Shown: positions 17,513 to 26,188, counted from the first letter of the stretch. The stretch is DNA of 64,000 nt from Stagnihabitans sp038231395 (GCA_038231395.1 JBBRLL010000018.1:13919-77918), one strand, 5' to 3'. Notes: generated by a model not told the origin, from the sequence alone. Numbers and translations are program-made.

Positions 17513-17707
17513 GAAGCGCAGAGTGCCACCCTGCGCGACCAAGGGCAAGGAGGGGCAAGTGGCTTACGTCCCCGCCGTCCTCAAAAATTCCAGTGCGAAT
17601 TTCGTGCAATCGTGCACAGTGTCAGCGCGCAATCCGTGCATTGTGCCAAAGGCGCACAACGGATGAACTACCACCATCGCCTTAGCCCTTTTGCAAGGAA
17701 CCCCATC

Positions 17708-18292
17708 ATGGCCAAACCGAAAATCGCCCTTGTCATCGGCACCACCCGCACGCATCGCTTTGCCGACATCGCCGCCAAGTGGATGTTGGCGCAAGCTCAG
17801 GCTCGCGCCGATATGGACGTCGAACTGGTCGACCTGCGCGACTATGACCTGCCCTTCTTCAATGAGATGGCGACAAACGCCTATATGCCGTCGTCCGATG
17901 CCAAAGCTGTGGCATGGCAGAAAAAAGTCGCAACCTTTGATGGCTATATTTTCGTTGTGGCCGAATACAACCACTCGATCTCCGGCGCCCTGAAGAACGC
18001 ACTGGATCAGGCTTATGTCGAGTGGGCGAAAAAGCCGATGGCTGCGATTGCCTACGGGTCGATGGGCGGTGCGCGCGCGCTGGAGCATCTGCGCGGTATT
18101 GCGGTTGAGCTGCAGATGGCCCCGGTCCGCAATGCGGTTCACATTGGTGGCGGTGATTTCTGGAAAGTTCACCCCGGCGTGGGGGGATCGGGCAATATCA
18201 CCGACATCGAAGGCGGTCTGATGCCGTCGGCAAAAGCCACGCTGGATGATGTTGTATGGTGGGCCAACGCGCTGAAGGCTGCGCGCGGCTGA
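17708..18292 (+). CDS. NADPH-dependent FMN reductase family flavoprotein
   Basis: A 194-residue flavodoxin-fold protein of the NADPH-dependent FMN reductase/quinone reductase family. IALVIGTTRTHRFADIAAKWM holds the phosphate-binding turn, and AEYNHSISGALKNALDQAYVEW plus YGSMGGARALEHLR are the conserved flavin-contact segments. It is expected to be a soluble FMN-binding oxidoreductase; the natural substrate is unknown. The ATG at 17708 is the first that begins the Rossmann strand, though the same frame is open far upstream. It diverges from cobT across ~195 bp. Confidence 0.9.
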   Translation: MAKPKIALVIGTTRTHRFADIAAKWMLAQAQARADMDVELVDLRDYDLPFFNEMATNAYMPSSDAKAVAWQKKVATFDGYIFVVAEYNHSISGALKNALDQAYVEWAKKPMAAIAYGSMGGARALEHLRGIAVELQMAPVRNAVHIGGGDFWKVHPGVGGSGNITDIEGGLMPSAKATLDDVVWWANALKAARG

Positions 18293-18388
18293 ATTGCAAT
18301 TTGCGTCGTAAGCAGGGCGGCGTTCCGCGCCCCCTTATTGTTTGTCGGGTTGAGGGACGGGCCACGCAAAGCGCGCGTGTTGTTTCGG

Positions 18389-18934
18389 TCAAGCCGGGAC
18401 CCGAACCTCATGCGCCGTCGCGGGCATTGGCGCTTGTGTGACCTGCGCCGAGGCATGGGCCGGATGGCCCATCCTACCTTTGGCAAAGCTGGAGAATGGC
18501 CACAGTGCGGCATCGCTGACCAGACCGTGTTTCACCGGATTGTCCTCGCAATGCGACAGCGCGCGGCGAAACTCGTCTTCGTTGCGGATGGCATGTTCGT
18601 TAAAGCGGCGCTGCCAGATGCCGCGTTCGCGATTTGCCTTTAGTGAGGGGCGCGGTTTCCCGGCGTCTGGTATGGCATAAGAGAAGCGCGCCTTGATGCG
18701 GCGCCAGCGTTCGGAGTACCACACGCCACCCTCCGGCTCTGTCCAGACGGCATGCAGGTGATCGGGCAGCACGACCATCGCGTGGCAGGTCACCGGATAG
18801 TCCTGCACAGCCTTGGCATAGGCATAGCGCAGGGTTTCGATATGATCGGTCAGCAAAGTTGCCCCGCGCTCTTCCAGCCTCACGGTGAAGAAATAGGTGG
18901 CACCGGGGATGAGCAGGCGGCGATACTGGGTCAT
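18389..18934 (-). mobile_element. REP-associated tyrosine transposase (RAYT, Y1 family)
   Basis: A 181-residue single-domain Y1/HUH transposase, related to IS200/IS605 TnpA and called TnpA-REP. It has YFFTVRLEERG near the N-terminus, the metal-binding HUH motif in VVLPDHLHAVWTEPEG, a central WQRRFNEHAIRNEDEF, and HCEDNPVKHGLVSDAALWPFSSF, the family's end signature. Such proteins cut and join REP hairpins marked by GTAG and are thought to have spread REPs. REP 2 lies inside its 3' coding end and REP 3 lies 46 bp upstream of its ATG, in opposite orientations. The ATG at 18934 opens directly into the domain. It sits between cobT and cobS, suggesting insertion. Confidence 0.93.
18455..18478 (-). 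repeat. REP element 2 (within the 3' end of the RAYT gene)
   Basis: Arms ATGGGCC and GGCCCAT around GGAT, then CCTACC; on the minus strand, GGTAG precedes the stem. It is read as protein (GRMGHPA) within the RAYT C-terminal tail, beyond the conserved WPFSSF motif. Confidence 0.78.
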
Positions 18935-18972
18935 GACCCCAAGCTGCAGCCTATTGGTTAAGAAATGGTTTA

Positions 18973-19010
18973 GGGGATAGGTAGGATGGGCAATCTGCCC
19001 ATCTATCCCC
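18973..19010 (+). repeat. REP element 3 (upstream of the RAYT gene)
   Basis: GGTAG at 18980-18984 followed by GATGGGC-AATCT-GCCCATC, enclosed by an extra pair of outer arms GGGGATAG (18973-18980) and CTATCCCC (19003-19010). It faces REP 2 across the RAYT gene. Its right arm also supplies the TAG stop of the nuclease gene. Confidence 0.8.
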
Positions 19011-19434
19011 CTAATATTCCGCACCAGTCCGGATGCCTGTGCCCGGCGTACGGCAGCGCCAAAGCCGAGCGCAGCATGGTCGTCGCCACATCCTGACCGC
19101 CGATCTCCACATCTGCCAGATCGCGGCCGTAACGGTCCAGGCCCGCAAACCGCACCCCTGTCACCGGCCCCGAGGCCACCAGCCCCCGCATCAAACCCGT
19201 CGCCGCCTCACCGGCGCGTTTTTCGGCGGGGCATAGCGGGTGGTAAATCTCGGGCGTGTCATAGCCCAGAAGGCGGACTTTGTGCGGGATGCCGCCACAG
19301 GTCAGGTGCAGGGTGTCGCCGTCTACGACATAAGTCACCTGACAGGATGCGGTGGGGGCCGGCGTGGAAGTGTCAACGCACGCCCCCATAAACAGCCCAA
19401 GACTGGCCAGAAGCCAGAACCCGACGTGTCGCAT
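19003..19434 (-). CDS. Thermonuclease-family (staphylococcal nuclease-like) lipoprotein
   Basis: A 143-residue SNase-fold protein. A lipoprotein signal (LGLFMGAC) anchors it outside the cytoplasm. The nuclease core has VVDGDTLHL, VRLLGYDTPE (equivalents of Arg35 and Glu43) and LDRYGRDLADV (equivalent of Arg87), so the catalytic residues seem intact. It should cleave nucleic acids in the periplasm or at the surface. A G-rich ribosome binding site precedes the ATG. Its TAG stop lies inside REP element 3, so its C-terminus may have been changed by the insertion. Confidence 0.87.
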   Translation of the reverse strand: MRHVGFWLLASLGLFMGACVDTSTPAPTASCQVTYVVDGDTLHLTCGGIPHKVRLLGYDTPEIYHPLCPAEKRAGEAATGLMRGLVASGPVTGVRFAGLDRYGRDLADVEIGGQDVATTMLRSALALPYAGHRHPDWCGILGG

Positions 19435-19650
19435 GCGATCCCCCCGCCCCCGATGCTGCGCCAGACCGATCTCATGCTGTCAGGGGGAAATGAAGACGGG
19501 GGCAGGGCGAAAGAAAGGCTTTTGGGTCTGGTTTCGGTCGACCGGGGCAAGATGGGCAAAGTGCTTTTCCTGCGCGGGGCGGCTTGGTTGAAGCGGCCTT
19601 GACCCAAACTGCAAGGTGCCAATCTGCAGGGTGCGGTCTGGACTTTACCG

Positions 19651-20136
19651 TTAACGACGGCCGCCCACGGCATCGCAATAGATCATGTCGAATTTCATCA
19701 GTTTGTCCCCCACCCAGGCCGGCCGGCCTGCATCGGCGTTTTGGGTAAAGTGCGCGGTATAAAGGTCGCGCACCCGATATGCATCGTCCGAGGTGCTCAA
19801 CTGCGGCGCAGGCTCGCCCGCCTTGTAGTCGGTGGTGCGCAGCCGCTCGGTTCGCGCAAGCAGCATGTCAATGTCGGCCTGCTGCGCTGGTGAGGGGGCT
19901 GCGACAGCGGGATGACCGACCGCCCAGACGCGCTGAGCCTCATAAAGGGCAGCACAACGCACCCAGGCAACATCGCCTTTTGGCTGATCCGGGTTTCCGG
20001 TTTTATAAAGCGTCATCAGGGGGATAAGGCTGGCAAGACCCGGCTCATCCGCCAAGGCCTGACCAGATGTGAGCGCCAGACCAAGAAGAAGCGATCCGGC
20101 CAGCGCGCTCTTGCGATGCCAGCCGGTATGGATCAC
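19651..20136 (-). CDS. Secreted protein of unknown function downstream of cobS
   Basis: A 161-residue protein that I cannot assign. A signal peptide (about residues 1-29, KSALAGSLLLGLALTSGQALA-DE) predicts export. The mature part is mainly helical in appearance and holds only two cysteines, which could form a disulfide. It starts with GTG overlapping the cobS stop (GTGA), so it is translationally coupled to cobS; whether it has a role in cobalt handling is speculation. Confidence 0.65.
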   Translation of the reverse strand: MIHTGWHRKSALAGSLLLGLALTSGQALADEPGLASLIPLMTLYKTGNPDQPKGDVAWVRCAALYEAQRVWAVGHPAVAAPSPAQQADIDMLLARTERLRTTDYKAGEPAPQLSTSDDAYRVRDLYTAHFTQNADAGRPAWVGDKLMKFDMIYCDAVGGRR

Positions 20137-21107
20137 TTCATCGCCATGCTCGCGGCGCTTTCCGGCAGTTCTTCGCCGAAGCAGCGCTGGTAGAACTCGG
20201 CCACCGTCTGACGCTCCAGCTCATCGCACTTGTTGATGAAGCTCAGGCGGAAGGCGTAGCCGATGTTGCGGAAAATCTCGGCGTTTTGCGCCCAGTTCAG
20301 CACGGTGCGCGGGCTCATCACGGTGGACAGATCGCCGTTCATGAACGCGGTCCGGGTCAGATCGGCAACGGTCACCATCTGGCTGACCGTCTTGCGGCCC
20401 TTGTCGGTGTTGTAATGCGGACTTTTGGCCAGAACGATGGCAGCTTCGGCGTCGTGGCTCAGATAATTCAGGGTTGCGACAAGGCTCCACCGGTCCATCT
20501 GCGCCTGGTTGATCTGCTGGGTGCCATGGTACAGGCCCGTCGTGTCGCCCAGACCCACCGTGTTGGCGGTGGCGAACAGCCGGAAATAGGGGCTGGGGGT
20601 GATGATCTCGTTCTGGTCCAGCAGGGTCAGCTTGCCGTCATGTTCCAGAACGCGCTGGATCACGAACATCACGTCAGGACGGCCCGCATCATATTCGTCA
20701 AACACGATGGCCACGTTGTTGCGCAGGGCCCAGGGCAGGATGCCCTCGTGGAATTCGGTCACCTGTTTGCCGTCGCGCAGTTTGATGGCGTCTTTGCCGA
20801 TCAGGTCAATGCGGGAGATGTGGCTGTCAAGGTTTATGCGGACCGTGGGCCAGTTCAGGCGGGCGCCGACCTGCTCGATATGGGTGGATTTGCCAGTGCC
20901 GTGATAGCCTTGGATCATCACACGCCGGTTGTAAGAAAATCCCGCTAGGATCGCCAGAGTCGTATCTGGGTCAAATTTATAGGTGGTGTCGATCACCGGC
21001 ACCCGGTCAGTGCGGTCGGCAAAGCCCTTGACCTTCATGTCGGTGTCGATCCCGAACACCTCACGGACAGAGATGTCTTCGGTGGGTTTCACTACGGTAT
21101 CCAGCAT
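20133..21107 (-). CDS. cobS: Aerobic cobaltochelatase subunit CobS
   Basis: A 324-residue AAA+ ATPase that works with CobT to drive CobN-mediated cobalt insertion in aerobic cobalamin synthesis. It begins with the family block SVREVFGIDTDMKVKGFADRTDRVP, then Walker A GYHGTGKST, Walker B VAIVFDEYDAG and sensor region FRLFATANTVGLGDTTGLYHGTQQIN. The ATG at 21107 is chosen over one six codons earlier. It is separated from cobT by four genes, including the RAYT, whereas these partners often lie close together in alphaproteobacteria. Confidence 0.95.
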   Translation of the reverse strand: MLDTVVKPTEDISVREVFGIDTDMKVKGFADRTDRVPVIDTTYKFDPDTTLAILAGFSYNRRVMIQGYHGTGKSTHIEQVGARLNWPTVRINLDSHISRIDLIGKDAIKLRDGKQVTEFHEGILPWALRNNVAIVFDEYDAGRPDVMFVIQRVLEHDGKLTLLDQNEIITPSPYFRLFATANTVGLGDTTGLYHGTQQINQAQMDRWSLVATLNYLSHDAEAAIVLAKSPHYNTDKGRKTVSQMVTVADLTRTAFMNGDLSTVMSPRTVLNWAQNAEIFRNIGYAFRLSFINKCDELERQTVAEFYQRCFGEELPESAASMAMK

Positions 21108-21256
21108 CGTTTTCGCCCAAATCATTTACACAACATCTGTGAACGATAAGGCAGGGGGCTGCAAGGGCCAGAGATTGAAAGATGGGCGGGGATGGGCACA
21201 GGCTATGGTTTACAGAGTGTCACGCTGCGGCTAACCATGGGCAAAACAGCCCGAGT

Positions 21257-22060
21257 ATGCCCGTGACCGCATCCGCCTTTACCAATGCTGCAACTGACGC
21301 CCTGCGCCGTCTTGCGGCCCATCCAGCCGATGCCAAACATCTGGCAGAGGCGTTGCGCATGCTGTGCAAATGGCGGGCCGAACTGATTGCCAACACCTTG
21401 GTGCAACGGTCAGGCACGAATGTTTTGTCGGGGCCGTTCAAGGGGATGGACTATGGTCTTTCCGCCTCCGAAGGGTCACGCTCGGCCCGGCTGTTGGGCA
21501 GCTACGAGGCGTCTTTGGCCCCGGTGATCGAAGAGATCATAGCCCGCGCCTATCCACTGGTCATCGACATCGGCTCGGCTGAGGGGTACTACGCCGTCGG
21601 TCTGGCGACGCGGATGCCGGATACCCGGGTTCTGGCCCGCGATGCCAGCGAGAAGGCGCAGGCGATGTGCCGCGCCTTGGCCGCTCGCAACGGCGTGGCT
21701 GACAGGGTTGAGGTTGGCGGCCTGTTCGGCCATGCCGATTTCGCCGTCACCGCCGCCCAGCCGACCCTCGTTCTGTGCGACATCGAGGGGGCGGAGATTG
21801 AACTTCTTGACCCCACCGCCGCCCCCGGTCTGTTAAAGGCCGATATTCTGGTCGAATGTCACGACACCATGACCCCCGGCATCACGCAGCGGCTGATTTC
21901 GCGGTTCACCCCAAGCCATGTCATCCGCCGCATTGACCGGGCCTTGGACTCGGCCGCTTTGCCCGGCTGGATGGAGGAGCTTTCCGACCTTGATCGCCTT
22001 GTTGCCTTGTGGGAGTGGCGGATGGGCCCCACACCATGGCTTTGGATGCGCCACCTATGA
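21257..22060 (+). CDS. SAM-dependent methyltransferase-like protein (FkbM-like)
   Basis: A 267-residue protein with a Rossmann methyltransferase core: motif I is LVIDIGSAEGYYAVGLATRM (about residues 100-118), followed by VLARDASEKAQAMCRALAARNGV and the acidic LVLCDIEGAEIELL. This arrangement suggests binding of S-adenosylmethionine; FkbM-type enzymes methylate sugars or other small molecules. The stop overlaps the next gene as ATGA, so it is coupled to the glycosyltransferase and probably acts on the same glycan. The ATG at 21257 follows an upstream frame with no ribosome binding site. The target is unknown. Confidence 0.75.
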   Translation: MPVTASAFTNAATDALRRLAAHPADAKHLAEALRMLCKWRAELIANTLVQRSGTNVLSGPFKGMDYGLSASEGSRSARLLGSYEASLAPVIEEIIARAYPLVIDIGSAEGYYAVGLATRMPDTRVLARDASEKAQAMCRALAARNGVADRVEVGGLFGHADFAVTAAQPTLVLCDIEGAEIELLDPTAAPGLLKADILVECHDTMTPGITQRLISRFTPSHVIRRIDRALDSAALPGWMEELSDLDRLVALWEWRMGPTPWLWMRHL

Positions 22061-23715
22061 CGGATGTTGCGAATGCCGCGATCTTTTACGCCTCTGATGG
22101 GTACCGGCCCGACGCCAAAGGCATCAATGGCCGCAGGGTGGCGGGCGAAAGCTTTCTGCGGGGCTTTTTAAAACACGGGCAGGTTGATGAATTCGTCGTC
22201 CTCGCCAAATCCACCACCGAGGCGGATGAGGTGGCGGCCCTGCTGCGCGAAACCCGTCCCGACAAGCGCCTGCGCGTCGCGGGTCTTGTGCGTCCGCAAT
22301 CCATCGCCCCGGCAGAGGTGTTGTATTACCCCGCCGCCAACATCGGCCCGGAATCGTGGCGCAGGGCGGATCAAGGCTCCGGCGCCTGGGCCATTTGCGG
22401 CGTCACCCACACCACCTCCACCCAAGGCATCATGCAGGGGCTGTTTGATCTGCGCATGGCCCCGGTGATGGAATGGGATGCGATCATCTGCACCTCCAAC
22501 GCCGTGCAGGGGTCGCTTCTGACGCAGATGGAGCTGATCGACAACCACATCCGCTATCGGTTCAAAGCAGAGCCGCCGCCGCGCCCGATGTTTCCGGTGA
22601 TCCCGCTTGGCGTCCACGCCGCTGACTTTGCCCGCAACGAGGCCGCCCGCACCACCTTGCGTGCCCAGTTGAGCGCGGGGCCGGATGATGTGGTGTTTGG
22701 CACCATCGCCCGCCTGTCGCCGCATGAAAAGTTCGACCCGATCCCGATTTTCATCTCGATGCAGGCCGCCGCAAAGGAACTGCCCGCCGGGGTCAAGATG
22801 CACGTCGTGATGTGCGGGATTTTCCGGCAGCCCTACGCCAAAAAGGTGTTTGAGGATGGTGCTGCCCGCCTGATGCCGGATGTGGGGTTCCTGCTTCTGG
22901 ATGGCGCGAAGGCGGAGGATCGCAAAGCCACCCTGTCGGGCGCCGATGTTTTCCTGTTCATGATCGACAACATTCAGGAAACCTTCGGCCTTGCCCCCTT
23001 GGAAGGTATGGCTGCCGGCCTGCCGGTTCTCGGCTCAGATTGGGACGGGTTGAAGGATACCATCAGCCCGGACATCGGCTTTCGCGTGAAATCCCGCATG
23101 TTGGGGCCACAGCATCACGTCAACGAAAGCCTGCGCTTGCAGGGCGGCATTGACGACTACACGCAATACTGCGCCGCCGTGTCTTCGATGACCGAACTGG
23201 ACATGCCGGACATGAAGGCAAAGATTGTGGCGCTCGCCTCCAACCCCGCTTTGCGCGCCCGGATGGGGGCCGCGGCCTTGAAGCGGGTGCAAAGCCTGTA
23301 CGACTGGAAAGCCGTCATCCCGCAGATGCAGGCGCTGTGGGCCGAACAGATCGCCCGCAAACGCGCCGCCGCCGAGCGGTCCTACCGCATCAAAGGCTAC
23401 AGCCTGCCCATCGGACCCTCACCCTCGCTGTTGTTCGGCGGCTACCCGACCGAAACCGCCACGCTGATGGACCAGCGTTTCCACGCCCCTGACCGCAGCG
23501 GCCAGCCCAGCCTGACCGAGGTGCTGGCGTTGCGCAACTATCAGGGCCTCAACCGGATTTTCGCCGAGCCGGCGCAGATCGCCATGGTTTACAACGCCGT
23601 TCTGGCCGGGCAATCCCGCATCATCGAGATTTGCCGACTGACCCAGATGCGCGAAACGTTTGTCGAGCGGGTGGTGATGTGGTTGCTCAAGTACGATTTC
23701 GTCCGGCGCAAGTGA
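22057..23715 (+). CDS. Glycosyltransferase family 4-like protein with C-terminal extension
   Basis: A 552-residue protein. Residues ~190-445 match the GT-B glycosyltransferase family 4 pattern: VFGTIARLSPHEKFDPIP and the E-x7-E donor-site motif in ETFGLAPLEGMAAGLPVLGSDWDGL. About 110 further residues after the GT domain form an extension I do not recognise. It lacks membrane helices or a signal peptide and should be cytoplasmic. It starts at 22057, overlapping the methyltransferase stop. Acceptor and donor sugars are unknown. Confidence 0.8.
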   Translation: MTDVANAAIFYASDGYRPDAKGINGRRVAGESFLRGFLKHGQVDEFVVLAKSTTEADEVAALLRETRPDKRLRVAGLVRPQSIAPAEVLYYPAANIGPESWRRADQGSGAWAICGVTHTTSTQGIMQGLFDLRMAPVMEWDAIICTSNAVQGSLLTQMELIDNHIRYRFKAEPPPRPMFPVIPLGVHAADFARNEAARTTLRAQLSAGPDDVVFGTIARLSPHEKFDPIPIFISMQAAAKELPAGVKMHVVMCGIFRQPYAKKVFEDGAARLMPDVGFLLLDGAKAEDRKATLSGADVFLFMIDNIQETFGLAPLEGMAAGLPVLGSDWDGLKDTISPDIGFRVKSRMLGPQHHVNESLRLQGGIDDYTQYCAAVSSMTELDMPDMKAKIVALASNPALRARMGAAALKRVQSLYDWKAVIPQMQALWAEQIARKRAAAERSYRIKGYSLPIGPSPSLLFGGYPTETATLMDQRFHAPDRSGQPSLTEVLALRNYQGLNRIFAEPAQIAMVYNAVLAGQSRIIEICRLTQMRETFVERVVMWLLKYDFVRRK

Positions 23716-23841
23716 ATCTGGCGCAAATGACCCGGACTCGAATGACCCTGACAAAATGACCAAGTAAAACGCTCTCCTATTCTTGGCAGGTTGTGCGGGG
23801 CTGGGTATCCCAAGCAAATTAGTCAACATATAGGCGAACCC

Positions 23842-25098
23842 ATGCGCATCGTGATTCTGACCGCAGTGCTTGCGGCAAGCCCGTATTTGACAGTCCAGCC
23901 GGGCTTGGCGGATGCAATCGCTGACCCAATGGTGGAGCTGGGCAAGGCGCTGTTCTTTGATCCCGCTTTATCGGTCAACGGCACGCAATCTTGTGCCACC
24001 TGTCATGTCCCTTCGGCGGGCTTTGCAGCGCAAGGCGGCGACAACGGCATGCAGACCGGGGCGGTTGGCACGTTGGGCAGCCGCAAGCCGCCCACGGCCG
24101 CCTATGCGTTCAGCCCGGTCTTTCATCACACGATGGAAGATGGCGCACCGCTGTTCATCGGCGGTCTGTTCCATGATGGCCGTGCCACAGGCGAAGTCAC
24201 CGGCTTGCCCCTCGTCGATCAGGCCGAAGGTCCGATATTGAACCCGGCAGAGATGGCCTTGCCGAACAAGGCCTGCGCCGTGCAGCGCGCCTGTGCCAAC
24301 GCTGGCCTGTCAGCCCTTGATCCGCAAAGCTGCGAAGCCGTCAAGGCCCTGAACCCGTGCACAGTGGCCAGTGGCGTTGAAAAACCTGAGTCTGAAAAGC
24401 CCGGGTCTGAACTGCCTGAGTCTGAAAAACCTGAGTCTGAAAAACCGGAGCCTAATAAGCCCGCGTTTGACGCGACCCCCGCTTTCACTCTGATCACCCA
24501 AGCGCTGGCGGCCTACGAGGCTTCACCGCAGGTCTCGCCCTTCTCCTCGCGCTTTGACGCCTAACTGGCGGGGCAGAATACGCTGACGCCGGATGAGATG
24601 TTCGGGCTGGCGTTGTTTGACGGCAAGGGCAAATGTTCCGGATGCCATGTGCTTGGCGACACCAAACCGCTGTTTACCGATTTCACCTATTACAACCTTG
24701 GCCTGCCACCGGGAATTTCCGGTCCCAAAGAAGAAGGCGTTGCAGCGACCCTTGCACGCGATCCGGTCTATGCACCCTATGCGGCGGCGATGGAGGGCAA
24801 GTTCAAAGTCCCCACCCTGCGCAATGTCGCGGCAGGGCAGGGGCGGCATTACACCCACAACGGCTAATTCGAAACGCTGGCCGGGGTCGTCCGGTTCTAC
24901 AACACGCGTGACATCTGGCCGGTCTGCCAAACCCTCCTGCCTGAAGCGCAGGCGATGGCGTCCCGTTGCTGGCCCGCAGCCGAAGTACCGGCCACCACCA
25001 ATCACGACGAACTTGGCAACCTTGGCCTGACCCCGCGTGAAGAGGCGCAGATCGTGGCCTTTCTGGGCAGCCTGACCGATCAGCCGACGGCACCTTGA
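23842..25098 (+). pseudogene. Di-heme cytochrome c peroxidase/MauG-like, interrupted by two in-frame TAA codons
   Basis: The frame from 23842 to 25098 encodes 418 positions with a signal peptide, two heme c sites (SCATCH near residue 52 and CSGCH near 267), and family segments such as FDPALSVNGTQSCATCH, KVPTLRNVA and VRFYNTRDIWP. TAA codons interrupt it at 24562-24564 and 24865-24867, both where the family normally has Tyr (FDA-Y-LAG and HNG-Y-FETL). No frameshift is seen on either side. If real, translation ends after the first heme domain, leaving a non-functional 240-residue product. It may be a recent pseudogene, sequence error or, less likely, readthrough. A five-unit PESEK-type repeat lies in its middle. 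Confidence 0.85.
24379..24453 (+). repeat. Five 15-bp tandem units encoding EKPES-type repeats
   Basis: Units of 15 bases, such as GAAAAACCTGAGTCT (exact in units 1 and 4), encode EKPES, EKPGS, ELPES, EKPES and EKPEP. They lie in the linker between the two heme-binding halves of the peroxidase frame and look like a slippage-prone flexible hinge. Confidence 0.9.
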
Positions 25099-25232
25099 AG
25101 GGTCTTGTGTGAGGCCAAAAGGTTGCCACGCCGTGACCAGATCAAACGGTACGCCGATGGCGTGGCAACTGATCAGCACCAAAACCAATGTCCAGTGTCA
25201 GGTGCGGCGGCGGTCATCCGGATCAGCCGCCG

Positions 25233-25865
25233 CTACTCCTTGAAATACCGGCTGTCCTTGATCTGATCCCAAGCCCAGACCACCTGCTGCAAGCGTTCCT
25301 CGTCCGACCGATCGCCGCCGTTCATGTCGGGATGCAGGTCCTTCACCAGACTTTTGTATTGCTTGCGGATTTCGGTCTTGGTCCAGCTGTCGCGGGCATC
25401 CATGATCTCCAGAGCCTTGCGTTCGGTCGGCGGCAGTTTGCGCGTGGCGTTCGAGGCGGAGGGCGCTTTGTTCTGCGTGCCCTTGTCGCCCAACACGCCC
25501 AAGGGGTCATTCACCCCCAGCCGCGCCCACGACCGGCCGTCATCCTTGCGGCTGAACGGGGTCGTCTCGCGCTCCCACATGCGGTCCTTGTCGAGCAGCT
25601 TCTGGAATTCCTCATCCGTTGCCGCCCCAAAGAAATTCCATTTGAGGTTGTATTCGCGCACATGGTCCCGGCAGAACCAGAAAAACTCGTTCAGATGGTC
25701 CGGCGACTTTGGCGCCCGGTAGGCCGCTTTTTCCGGGCAACCGGGGTATTCGCAGGCCCGATTGGCCGATTCTGATGCGCCAGACATGCCGCGACGCCCG
25801 GTTTTGCGCTTGGCTTTGTCGGCGGACACGCGCAGATCGAACTCAAACGGGGGGCGATTTGACAT
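25233..25865 (-). CDS. J-domain (DnaJ-like) protein
   Basis: A 210-residue protein whose C-terminal ~60 residues form a J domain with the HPD motif in YKSLVKDLHPDMNGG, used to stimulate DnaK ATPase activity. The N-terminal part contains a CEYPGCPEKAAYRAPKS...FFWFCRDHVREYN segment whose cysteines may bind zinc. Such J proteins with a C-terminal J domain are common beside bolA and cobS in Rhodobacteraceae. The ATG at 25865 is chosen rather than an upstream frame to 25964, which would overlap the divergent bolA start. Confidence 0.88.
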   Translation of the reverse strand: MSNRPPFEFDLRVSADKAKRKTGRRGMSGASESANRACEYPGCPEKAAYRAPKSPDHLNEFFWFCRDHVREYNLKWNFFGAATDEEFQKLLDKDRMWERETTPFSRKDDGRSWARLGVNDPLGVLGDKGTQNKAPSASNATRKLPPTERKALEIMDARDSWTKTEIRKQYKSLVKDLHPDMNGGDRSDEERLQQVVWAWDQIKDSRYFKE

Positions 25866-25930
25866 CAGAGGGCCTTTCCGACTCGGGGCGTCAAGAATAG
25901 GGGATCTGGCAGCAAGTTGAAGGGGGTCAG

Positions 25931-26188
25931 ATGAAAATGGTGATAAAGGATGAGATTGAGGCACGGTTGCGCGCGGCTTTTTCCATCACGGAACTGGAGG
26001 TTGTCAATGAAAGCCACCGTCATGCCGGTCATTCGGGCGACGATGGCTCGGGTGAGAGCCATTTTGCCGTCAGGCTGAGGGCGGCTGAACTGGCCGCGAT
26101 GAGCCGCGTCGCCCGCCACCGTGCCGTGCAGGCGGCTCTTGGCGACATCCACCAGCGCTTGCATGCGCTGGCGCTGGACCTCGGCTGA
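25931..26188 (+). CDS. bolA: BolA family protein
   Basis: An 85-residue BolA-like protein. It has the class-II KH-like fold pattern with the invariant-type helix and histidine region VNESHRHAGH and SHFAVRL...RVARHRAVQAAL. BolA proteins partner monothiol glutaredoxins in Fe-S handling and can affect cell shape or transcription. An AAGGGGGTCAG ribosome binding site precedes the ATG. It is divergent from the J-domain gene across 65 bp. Confidence 0.92.
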   Translation: MKMVIKDEIEARLRAAFSITELEVVNESHRHAGHSGDDGSGESHFAVRLRAAELAAMSRVARHRAVQAALGDIHQRLHALALDLG

